Positions 51,658 through 58,090 of a DNA stretch of 58,090 nt are shown piece by piece. How positions within the stretch are numbered: the first letter of the stretch is position 1; each line of letters opens with the position of its first letter. The translations under genes and the position numbers were made by a program. The notes beneath the pieces are model-generated. The model did no database searches. It had not been told where the DNA came from and was given only the letters and a program-made list of their open reading frames with translations. Source of the DNA: Saprospiraceae bacterium UBA2329 (GTDB lineage: Bacteria; Bacteroidota; Bacteroidia; Chitinophagales; Saprospiraceae); the NCBI GenBank assembly GCA_002344975.1, contig DDUV01000032.1:123217-181306 (forward strand). Reading direction: 5' to 3'.

Positions 51658-51769
51658 ATTTTATATTTCTGCTGATTTGAGGCATTTAACTAAATATATT
51701 TATTTAACATATCCCCAAAGCTGCAAGCCACGAGCTATGAGCTTGTTTTTTTTGAAAAATTAGATTCCC

Positions 51770-51920
51770 GCTCGCGCCGAGATTCCATCTCGCGCGGGCT
51801 ATTATGCGGGTTCCACCCGCTTGTAAAACACCTGCGAAGGGGAGTTTTGGCGGATATGAATCCGCCGAATATCGGCACCACGCCTTGCGTGATAAACTTG
51901 AGATGGAATCTCGCGCCAGC
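51770..51920. repeat. Cluster of hairpins between the AT-rich island and nrdA
   Basis: Three hairpins follow one another: GAGATTCCATCTC (51779-51791), GCGGGT-TCC-ACCCGC (51806-51820) and GGCGGAT-ATGA-ATCCGCC (51849-51866). GAGATGGAATCTCGCGCC at 51900-51917 is the inverted partner of the first. Two CCACCTCACCCCT copies lie at 51957-51998. The stretch 51658-51995 holds no gene; these structures mark the GC shift back to the core genome and lie beyond the nrdA stop. Confidence 0.65.
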
Positions 51921-51995
51921 GGGTAAAAATTGTTTTCTCCCCGCCCGCGCAAGCCTCCACCTCACCCCTCGCCCGCGCGAGGTTCCACCTCACCC

Positions 51996-54900
51996 CTACG
52001 CGCTACACGCCAAACAATCCGGATCATCCAAACTGCAGGCCTGCGGGAACACCGCTTCCTCTGCGGCGGCCTGGTCCAATTCGGCGGCATTGGCGGCTTT
52101 GCCGGCAGCGGCCTGTTGTTGTGCGCCCTGGCTCACGGTGAACTTGATGGGGTCCACAGCAGCTTTGGAGCGCAGGTAGTACATGCCCGTTTTGAGGCCC
52201 TTTTGCCAGGCGTAGAAGTGCATGGAAGTGAGCTTGCTGAAATTGGCGTTTTCTACAAACAGGTTCATGCTCTGGCTCTGGCAAATGTACGCGCCCCGGT
52301 CGGCGGCCATGTCTATGATGGCTTTTTGGCTCAGTTCCCACACCGTGCGGTACAGGGTTTTGATATGGTCGGGTATGCCGGGTATGTTTTGTACCGAACC
52401 GTTGGCGGCCATGAGCTGGTGTTTCATCTCTTCGTTCCACAGGCCCAGTCCGATGAGGTCTTTGAGCAGGTGTTTGTTCACGATGATGAACTCGCCGGAG
52501 AGGGTGCGCCGACTGTAGATGTTGGAGGTATAAGGCTCGAAGCACTCGTTGTTGCCCAATATCTGCGAGGTAGAAGCGGTGGGCATGGGCGCCAGCAGGA
52601 GGCTGTTGCGCAGGCCGTGCCGGGCTATTTCGGCTTTCAGCGCGCTCCAGTCGAAACGGTGCGTGGGCGTCACATCCCACATATCGTATTGCAGGATGCC
52701 CTGACTCGCCGGCGAACCGGGATAGCTCTCGTAGGCGCCGTTTTGTGCGGCCTGTGCGCAGGATTCCTGGAGCGCGCCGTAGTAGATGGCCTCGAAGATG
52801 TCGCGGTTGAGGGCGCGGGCTTCGTCGCTGTCGAAAGGCATGCGCATCAGCAGGAAGGCGTCGGCCAGGCCTTGCACGCCGATGCCGATGGGGCGGTGGC
52901 GGAAATTGCTGTTGCGGGCTTCCGGTATCGGGTAGTAGTTGATGTCAATGATGCGGTTGAGGTTGCGGGTCACCACGCGGGTGATCTCCACGAGGCGCTC
53001 GAAGTCGAAGCTGCGGTCTTCGCGGACGAATTTGGAGAGGTTGATGGACGCGAGGTTGCACACGGCCACTTCGTCGGGCGAGGTGTATTCCATGATCTCC
53101 GTGCAGAGGTTGCTGGAGCGGATGGTGCCGAGGTTTTTCTGGTTCGACTTCTTGTTGGCGGCGTCTTTGTAGAGGATATAGGGCGTGCCCGTTTCGATCT
53201 GCGATTCGAGGATGGCAAACCAGAGTTCCTGCGCTTTCACGGTTTTGCGGGCGCGGCCTTCCTGCTCGTAGCGGTGGTAGAGGGCTTCAAACTCGCCGCC
53301 GTAGGTGTCGTACAGGCCGGGCGCTTCGTGCGGACAGAAGAGCGACCACTCGGCGTCGGCTTTCACGCGCTCCATGAAGAGGTCGGGAATCCACATCGCG
53401 TAGAAGAGGTCGCGGGCGCGGAGTTCTTCCTTGCCGTGGTTTTTCTTCAGTTCTAAGAACTCAAACACATCGGCATGCCAGGGTTCGAGATACACGGCGA
53501 AGGCGCCTTTGCGCTTTCCACCGCCGTTGTGTGCTACACCCACATGGGTAACATAATTATGGTTGGGTTCTACTTCAAAATCTACCACCACACCGTCATA
53601 AGGCTGTTCTGCCAGATGCGTCACCCGGCTGAATGTATGATTTCCATAAGTGAAGAATGTGGTGTATTCGCCTGATTCGCGTCCGAAAAGATCAGTGATT
53701 TCACTAACTTTTGGGATACGTAAACAGTATGACACCTTTCGTGTCGTAATATTTTTGTAAGAAGATACATTCCCAACTCTGTCACGCACATAACCACTGG
53801 TAAGAATCCCGAAACGCATGAGCATATAACGAACGGACTCAATGACGTTCCGCGAAGTCATATCTAATGCAATTTCAAAATTTTCCCGATTTGAAATACT
53901 GCCGTCTGTTTCTAAAATGCCTTTTACGATTTGTAAGGTCTTATCTTTTGGTAAATGAAGCATTGATGGATGCACTTGTTTCTCTCCATGCTCATTGTAC
54001 AACATAGCGCGGCTGAACTTGAATCCTAAATGAGCAGACCAAGTGAAACGAATTTTCTTTTCACCCGGCTGAGCGCTCTCAGTCCAGCGAATCCCATTTT
54101 CAAATAAGTATTGCTTTACAAATGCAATATCATCTGTTTCGTTATTCTGAGTAATATGAGCAGCTTTTCCATCACGGGCAATATGACCATCTCCGATCAT
54201 CATGCCGTAGAAGCGACAATCATTAAGGTTGTATTCGGGGATATCTTCATGATACTCCGGGATTGGAAAAGCAATTAAATCTTCCGGGGACAGGTCTTTG
54301 GCCTCCACCCATTCTGGTTCAATAAATCCCTTCTCCAAGCGGTTGGTAATTACCTCATGGTTTACCATTTTTTTCTGGCCACGAAGTACTAAAAAGGTAT
54401 GCCCTGGCGTGACTAAAATTGGCTCAATAGACTGTTTTACACCGATTTCAATCATAGGGCCTTGGTAAGTGTTTCGCAAAAGCCGCGTCACCCGGTTGAA
54501 TTCGCCCTCTCCTGTAAGCAATTCTTCTCCCAACACAATATCATCAATGCGCTTTATCCCGCGACGAGTGTAGATTATCGTATCAGGATGAAAACATTGA
54601 TCCACATACCTGGCCGTGTCGTTGAACACTTTCAGCATGGGGATGATACCGTTGGAGGCGCCGTTGGTGCCTTTGATGTAGCTGCCCGTGGCGCGGATGT
54701 TGTGGATGCTGAGGCCGATGCCGCCGGCGCTTTGGCTGATGAGGGCGCAGCGTTGCAGGGTTTCAAAAATGCCTTTGATGCTGTCTTCTGTCATGGAAAG
54801 AAGGAAGCACGAACTCAACTGAGGCTTCGGAGTGCCTGCATTGAACAGCGTAGGCGTGGCGTGGATGAACCACTTTTCCGACATCAGGTGGTAGGTCTCG

Positions 54901-55460
54901 ATGGCGGCTTCTATGTTTTCGCCGTGTATGCCGACGGCTACGCGCAGCAACATCTGTTGTGGGCGCTCCATCACTTTGCCGTTCATTTTCAGCAGGTAGG
55001 AGCGTTCGAGGGTTTTGAAACCGAAGTAGTCGAACTCGTAGTCGCGGTCGTAGATGATGGCCGAGTCGAGTTCGTCGCGGTATTTCCAGATCACCTCAAA
55101 GGTTTCATCGCCGATGAGGCCGGCTTTTTCGCCGGTTTTGGGGTCAATGTAGTGGTAGAGTTCCTTCATCGTACGCGAGAAGGACTTGTCGGTATTTTTG
55201 TGCAGGTTCGACACGGCGATGCGGGCGGCCAGCAGCGCGTAGTCGGGGTGTACGGCAGCCATGGAAGCGGCGGTTTCGGCGGCCAGATTGTCCAACTCGG
55301 TGGTGCTCACGCCGGCGTACAGGCCCTGGATGACTTTTTTGGAGATTTCGATGTAGTCCACGTACTGCGAGTCCAGCCCGTAGCACAGTTTTTTTACTCT
55401 TGCGGTGATTTTGTCAAAGCTGACTTCTTCCTGTTTGCCGCTGCGTTTTAGTACGTACAT
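51996..55460 (-). CDS. nrdA: Ribonucleotide reductase class Ia, large (alpha) subunit, interrupted by an intein
   Basis: 1154 residues as translated; without the intein 797, normal for NrdA. An ATP-cone lies at residues 1-90 (MYVLKRSGKQEEVSFDKITA). The catalytic core has PQLSSCFLLS, QSAGGIGLSIHNIRATGSYI, VFNDTARYVDQ, [intein], GGGKRKGAFAVYLEPWHADV, the radical-site motif SSNLCTEIMEYT, and PMPTASTSQILGNNECFEPY. The C-terminus CLACSA carries the redox-shuttle cysteines. It reduces ribonucleoside diphosphates to deoxyribonucleotides with NrdB as radical generator. Residues 289-645 are an intein that must be removed for activity. It lies downstream of nrdB with a 285-bp gap that contains a large hairpin. 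Confidence 0.96.
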   Translation of the reverse strand: MYVLKRSGKQEEVSFDKITARVKKLCYGLDSQYVDYIEISKKVIQGLYAGVSTTELDNLAAETAASMAAVHPDYALLAARIAVSNLHKNTDKSFSRTMKELYHYIDPKTGEKAGLIGDETFEVIWKYRDELDSAIIYDRDYEFDYFGFKTLERSYLLKMNGKVMERPQQMLLRVAVGIHGENIEAAIETYHLMSEKWFIHATPTLFNAGTPKPQLSSCFLLSMTEDSIKGIFETLQRCALISQSAGGIGLSIHNIRATGSYIKGTNGASNGIIPMLKVFNDTARYVDQCFHPDTIIYTRRGIKRIDDIVLGEELLTGEGEFNRVTRLLRNTYQGPMIEIGVKQSIEPILVTPGHTFLVLRGQKKMVNHEVITNRLEKGFIEPEWVEAKDLSPEDLIAFPIPEYHEDIPEYNLNDCRFYGMMIGDGHIARDGKAAHITQNNETDDIAFVKQYLFENGIRWTESAQPGEKKIRFTWSAHLGFKFSRAMLYNEHGEKQVHPSMLHLPKDKTLQIVKGILETDGSISNRENFEIALDMTSRNVIESVRYMLMRFGILTSGYVRDRVGNVSSYKNITTRKVSYCLRIPKVSEITDLFGRESGEYTTFFTYGNHTFSRVTHLAEQPYDGVVVDFEVEPNHNYVTHVGVAHNGGGKRKGAFAVYLEPWHADVFEFLELKKNHGKEELRARDLFYAMWIPDLFMERVKADAEWSLFCPHEAPGLYDTYGGEFEALYHRYEQEGRARKTVKAQELWFAILESQIETGTPYILYKDAANKKSNQKNLGTIRSSNLCTEIMEYTSPDEVAVCNLASINLSKFVREDRSFDFERLVEITRVVTRNLNRIIDINYYPIPEARNSNFRHRPIGIGVQGLADAFLLMRMPFDSDEARALNRDIFEAIYYGALQESCAQAAQNGAYESYPGSPASQGILQYDMWDVTPTHRFDWSALKAEIARHGLRNSLLLAPMPTASTSQILGNNECFEPYTSNIYSRRTLSGEFIIVNKHLLKDLIGLGLWNEEMKHQLMAANGSVQNIPGIPDHIKTLYRTVWELSQKAIIDMAADRGAYICQSQSMNLFVENANFSKLTSMHFYAWQKGLKTGMYYLRSKAAVDPIKFTVSQGAQQQAAAGKAANAAELDQAAAEEAVFPQACSLDDPDCLACSA
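53526..54596 (-). other. Intein with LAGLIDADG homing endonuclease in NrdA
   Basis: 357 residues between ...ARYVDQ and GGGKRKG.... It starts with Cys1 (CFHPDTIIYTRRGIKRIDDI, block A). Block B is ILVTPGHTFLVL (TxxH). Two dodecapeptide motifs of a LAGLIDADG endonuclease are FYGMMIGDGHIA and IVKGILETDGSIS. Block F/G is VVVDFEVEPNHNYVTH then VGVAHN, with penultimate His and terminal Asn. The residue after Asn (+1 of the C-extein) is Gly, whereas class 1 inteins need Cys, Ser or Thr there. Intein DNA is less GC-rich than the exteins. The insertion sits in a highly conserved segment, as usual for inteins. Confidence 0.93.
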
Positions 55461-55538
55461 GATGTTTATTGGTTTGTGGTTTTATGGTTTTACGATTTTG
55501 TGGTTTTACGGTTTTGGGTGCGCTCTCCGTTTGTCGCT

Positions 55539-55648
55539 CTACGTTTGTCATTCCGTAACGCAGTGGAGGAATCTGCACCGTATCGGCAAGCCGCTATGCG
55601 AGTGTGCAAAGAGCCACGGTGCAGATTCCTACGGAATGACAAGCGTAG
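55539..55648. repeat. Large imperfect hairpin element between nrdB and nrdA
   Basis: Arm one (CTACGTTTGTCATTCCGT at 55539-55556 plus AGGAATCTGCACCGT at 55567-55581) pairs with arm two (ACGGTGCAGATTCCT at 55616-55630 plus ACGGAATGACAAGCGTAG at 55631-55648). A ~10-base bulge and a 34-base loop interrupt it. Elements with GTCATTCCG and GGAATCTGCAC occur dispersed in other Bacteroidota genomes as I recall. Within an operon it could act as an attenuator, RNA-stability element or partial terminator. The flanking 55461-55538 is GTGGTTTTACGATTTTG-type low-complexity sequence. Confidence 0.8.
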
Positions 55649-55745
55649 AGGGGACCGTAGAGCGGCGCGAGGGTGGCAGCGGGAGATGGGCGGTACTGCA
55701 CACTGCATCGTGACAACCTACGCTCTCCATGCCCTATGCCCTATG

Positions 55746-56723
55746 CTAAAAATCCTCGTCTAATGTAAACACCTGCTTTTCGCGCTCGGCCATCACGCCG
55801 GCTTTCTGGTAGTCGCCTACGCGTTTTTCGAAGAAATTGGTTTTGCCTTGCAGCGAAATGAGGTCCATCCAGGGGAACGGATTTTCCACGTTATATACTT
55901 TCGGCAGACCCAGCGCGCCCAGCAGTCGGTCGGCCACAAACTCGATGTATTGGCACATCAGTTCGGCGTTCATGCCGATGAGCTTCACGGGTATGGCGTC
56001 GGAGACGAATTCTTTTTCTATGTTCACCGCGTCGGTGATGATGTCGCGCACGGTATCCGGCGAGAGCTGGTTTTGCAGGTGGTCGTTGTACAAGAGGCAG
56101 GCGAAGTCGCAGTGCATGCCTTCATCGCGCGAGATGAGTTCGTTCGAGAAGGTGAGGCCCGGCATGAGGCCGCGTTTTTTGAGCCAGAAGATGGAGCAAA
56201 AAGAACCCGAGAAAAAGATACCCTCCACGGCCGCAAAAGCGATGAGGCGCTCGGCAAAATTGCCGTTTCCGATCCAACGGAGCGCCCAGTCGGCTTTTTT
56301 CTTCACGCAGTCCACGTGTTCGATGGCGCGCAGCAGGTAGTCTTTTTCTCTTTGGTCCTTGATGTAAGTATCAATAAGCAGGGAGTACGTTTCGGAATGA
56401 ATGTTCTCCATCATAATTTGAAACCCGTAAAAAAACTTGGCCTCGGTGTATTGCACTTCGTTGACGAAGTTGATGGCTAAGTTTTCGTTGACGATGCCGT
56501 CGCTCGCGGCAAAGAAGGCCAGTACATGCTTGACGAAGTGGCGTTCGTCGTCGTTGAGTTTGTCGTTCCAGTCCACGAGGTCTGCCGACAAGTCTATTTC
56601 CTCTGCCGTCCAAAAATTGGCTTCCGACTTTTTGTAAAATGCCCAGATGTCGTTGTGCTCAATGGGGAAGAGTACAAAACGGTTGGGATTTTCCTTCAAT
56701 ATAGGTTCGATCTCAATGCTCAT
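55746..56723 (-). CDS. nrdB: Ribonucleotide reductase class Ia, small (beta) subunit
   Basis: 325 residues from MSIEIEPILKENPNRFVLFP. An upstream in-frame ATG at 56990 would translate the regulatory region and is rejected. Diiron ligands are visible in VQYTEAKFFYGFQIMMENIH (Glu and His) and in SRDEGMHCDFA (Glu and His), with further acidic ligands in WTAEEIDLSADL and VEGIFFSG. The radical Tyr is in ENIHSETYSLLID, the class Ia position. The C-terminal tail (KQVFTLDEDF) is the peptide that docks on NrdA. The protein generates the tyrosyl radical for nucleotide reduction. It is the first gene of the nrdB-nrdA unit and is preceded by a promoter and several DnaA-type boxes. Confidence 0.96.
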   Translation of the reverse strand: MSIEIEPILKENPNRFVLFPIEHNDIWAFYKKSEANFWTAEEIDLSADLVDWNDKLNDDERHFVKHVLAFFAASDGIVNENLAINFVNEVQYTEAKFFYGFQIMMENIHSETYSLLIDTYIKDQREKDYLLRAIEHVDCVKKKADWALRWIGNGNFAERLIAFAAVEGIFFSGSFCSIFWLKKRGLMPGLTFSNELISRDEGMHCDFACLLYNDHLQNQLSPDTVRDIITDAVNIEKEFVSDAIPVKLIGMNAELMCQYIEFVADRLLGALGLPKVYNVENPFPWMDLISLQGKTNFFEKRVGDYQKAGVMAEREKQVFTLDEDF

Positions 56724-56757
56724 AATGCTTTTGCGTTTTCTCTTTGATTTCGGAACG

Positions 56758-56787
56758 CTAAAATACAGCGGATGGCGCGTTTGGCAA
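56758..56787 (-). promoter_or_regulatory. Probable nrdB promoter
   Basis: On the minus strand TTG (56787-56785) is followed after 19 bp by TATTTTAG (56765-56758), one base off TAnnTTTG, 34 bp before the nrdB ATG at 56723. The box cluster begins only 8 bp upstream of the -33 element. Confidence 0.45.
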
Positions 56788-56794
56788 TGGAAAA

Positions 56795-56894
56795 TTTTCC
56801 ACACATTGTGGAAAACGAATCTAATCAACTGATTTTCAATAAAAATACAATGTGGATTAACTTTTCCACAGTGTGGATAACTGAATGTGGAAAA
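56795..56894. promoter_or_regulatory. Cluster of six DnaA-box-like 9-mers upstream of nrdB
   Basis: 9-mers: TTTTCCACA at 56795-56803 (+), its complement at 56807-56815, TGTGGATTA at 56851-56859, TTTTCCACA at 56862-56870 (+), TGTGGATAA at 56872-56880 (a perfect DnaA box TTATCCACA on the minus strand) and TGTGGAAAA at 56886-56894. Five of six fit TTWTNCACA. The first two make a 21-bp palindrome. They cover the region just upstream of the predicted nrdB promoter in the 359-bp gap 56724-57082. In E. coli nrdAB is controlled by DnaA, so a similar link is plausible. No NrdR-type box was recognised. Confidence 0.7.
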
Positions 56895-57029
56895 AAGCTG
56901 CAAGCGGCTGTGATACAGGTAGGAACAGGCGAAAATAGTTTTCAGCCTACATCTAACCGCAAGCCTTGGCGCAGCGGGGAGGGGTCGCATGAAAACGGTA
57001 AGGCGATCTCAAAATTCCTGCATTTTCCG

Positions 57030-57037
57030 TACTTTTG
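57030..57037 (+). promoter_or_regulatory. Bacteroidota -7 element (TACTTTTG) for the amidohydrolase gene
   Basis: TACTTTTG fits TAnnTTTG and lies 45 bp before the ATG at 57083. No clear -33 element is visible. Confidence 0.5.
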
Positions 57038-57082
57038 TAACGGGCCGAAAATAAGCCCTGTTTTTTCAAAAAAACTGCCGAT

Positions 57083-58072
57083 ATGAAAATTGCCATTGTT
57101 GTATTCCTCCTCCTCGGACTGTGGGGCTGCTCGGCTCCAGCCCGACTCGATGCTCCCCAAAGCGCAACAGCTACTCCCAAAGAGATCACCGACTGCCACG
57201 TTCATGTCATGAGTCCGGCCATGATAGCTATGTGGAAGTCTATGGGCATCCCTTTCGGCAAACCCGACGCCGCGTATTCCAACATAGACAGCATCATCAG
57301 CCGCCTGGGAACGCACAGGATGAAGCTCGTCTCGATGGCGTATGTGTATAGCTCCGGCGAGTTCAGCACGGGGCAGGGCAATATCCGCGAAATGGTGCGG
57401 GCCGAAAATGATTATTTGGCCTTGCAAAAGTCTAAATACCCCGGTTCCATCGAGGCGTATTACGGCATTGACCCGATGGCGGATTTTGCAATGGAGGAAT
57501 TCATCAGATGCAACGACAGCTTAAAATTAGACGGGTTGAAGCTGCATTTCAATGCCTCCCAGGTGTATCTGACGGAGCGGAAATATCAGGAAAAAGTAAA
57601 ACAGGTTTTGGAATATGCTGCAGCGAAGAAGGTGCCGGTTTTGTTGCATTTCGACAATTCGCACCGCCGTTTCGGACTGCCTGATCTGGAAATTTTATCG
57701 GATTCAATTTTGGCTTTTATTCCCAAAATTCATCTTCAGATTGCACATCTGGGTACATCCGGCGGATTCAACAGCCGAACTAAGGCTTTCATTGACGCCT
57801 ATTTGGAACTCATCCGCGACCCCGCGCACCCGCTGCACCGCCACGAGTTGGTCTTCGATATTTCGGCCGTTGCCTTGGATAAAGACAGCGACGGCGTGCC
57901 CCACTTGGACGAAGCTGCATTTGCCGAACTGGCCGCATATCTCCGCAAAATAGGCATGGACAAATTGGTGTTCGGCACCGATTATCCCTTGTACAGCAGC
58001 CGGGAGTATCTCGACATCCTGAGAAAAAAAGTGAAACTCAGCGAGGAGGAAATAACGGCGCTGTTGCGCTAA
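57083..58072 (+). CDS. Amidohydrolase-family lipoprotein (TIM-barrel metal-dependent hydrolase)
   Basis: 329 residues. The leader MKIAIVVFLLLGLWGCSAP has a lipobox with Cys16. The mature part begins with the metal motif ITDCHVHV (D37, H39, H41). It continues with YYGIDPMADFAMEEF, DGLKLHFNASQVY, VPVLLHFDNSHRRFG (metal His), HLQIAHLGTSGGF (His) and ends with the catalytic-Asp motif LVFGTDYPLYSSREYL, the pattern of the amidohydrolase-2 family (decarboxylases and hydrolases of small aromatic or lactone substrates). The substrate cannot be inferred. It would be anchored to a membrane facing the periplasm, which is uncommon for this family. The gene ends 4 bp before the right-edge repeat. Confidence 0.85.
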   Translation: MKIAIVVFLLLGLWGCSAPARLDAPQSATATPKEITDCHVHVMSPAMIAMWKSMGIPFGKPDAAYSNIDSIISRLGTHRMKLVSMAYVYSSGEFSTGQGNIREMVRAENDYLALQKSKYPGSIEAYYGIDPMADFAMEEFIRCNDSLKLDGLKLHFNASQVYLTERKYQEKVKQVLEYAAAKKVPVLLHFDNSHRRFGLPDLEILSDSILAFIPKIHLQIAHLGTSGGFNSRTKAFIDAYLELIRDPAHPLHRHELVFDISAVALDKDSDGVPHLDEAAFAELAAYLRKIGMDKLVFGTDYPLYSSREYLDILRKKVKLSEEEITALLR

Positions 58073-58090
58073 GGGGCGATAAAAAAATAA
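58073..58090 (-). repeat. Dispersed repeat, truncated copy D at the window edge
   Basis: GCGATAAAAAAATAA at 58076-58090 matches the start of copy B (7686). The rest is cut by the window end. Together with copy A, both window ends lie in the same repeat family, which fits a contig broken at repeats. Confidence 0.5.

Noticed and set aside
51930..53456. 508-residue frame antisense to nrdA
   Set aside because: Opposite strand is highly conserved NrdA; this frame is Val/Gly/His-rich without family signatures.
56724..57082. Chromosomal origin of replication
   Set aside because: Only the box cluster supports it; dnaA, dnaN or other origin-linked genes are absent, and boxes adjoin the nrdB promoter, so regulation is the simpler reading.

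Overview
The window reads as chromosomal DNA from a member of the Bacteroidota, most likely the Saprospiria. The evidence is a giant secreted protease with a type A T9SS sorting domain, a giant adhesin with a type B (CHU_C-like) sorting domain next to a PorP/SprF protein and an OmpA protein, a Bacteroidota-style photolyase, TonB, SUMF1 and WG-repeat families, and several promoters of the Bacteroidota form TTTG-N19/20-TAnnTTTG. Most of it is moderately GC-rich. Two stretches are visibly AT-rich: about 12.76-13.68 kb and about 47.1-51.7 kb. I saw no rRNA, tRNA, CRISPR array or transposase.

Layout. 0-7.8 kb: a 2442-residue metalloprotease flanked by inverted copies of a roughly 62-bp repeat, which also begins the window and is cut off at its right end. 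7.8-9.9 kb: a PLP sulfur-amino-acid lyase divergent from an Lrp-type regulator. 9.9-19 kb: a lipoprotein joining a degenerate GH3 domain to a beta-lactamase-like hydrolase, an AT-rich orphan gene, 5-oxoprolinase, an exported protein and a polysaccharide deacetylase. 19-25.5 kb: gltX, a class V aminotransferase-like protein, a PIN toxin-antitoxin pair, a SUMF1 protein and a thioredoxin/TPR protein. 25.5-41.2 kb: an OmpA/PD40 protein, a photolyase without the expected Fe-S cysteines, a TonB protein, and the adhesin-SprF-OmpA operon. 41.4-45.2 kb: a small acidic protein and a GH2-GH53 fusion for galactan breakdown. 45.2-47.1 kb: a repeat-rich zone holding an antitoxin gene with a deleted PIN toxin partner. 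47.1-51.7 kb: an AT-rich island with an ABC ATPase carrying an N-terminal EAD11-like domain, its membrane partner, a HEPN-like protein and a WG-repeat membrane protein. 51.9-56.8 kb: nrdB-nrdA encoding class Ia ribonucleotide reductase, with a 357-residue LAGLIDADG intein in nrdA and a cluster of DnaA-type boxes upstream of nrdB. 57-58 kb: an amidohydrolase-like lipoprotein.

The best candidates for undescribed biology are the EAD11-ABC/permease module with its HEPN-like neighbour, the nrdA intein whose +1 residue is glycine instead of Cys/Ser/Thr, and the DnaA-box cluster at nrdB. The many dispersed hairpin and tandem repeats are a second theme: they flank genes, surround a decayed toxin-antitoxin locus, form the last codons of gltX and separate nrdB from nrdA.
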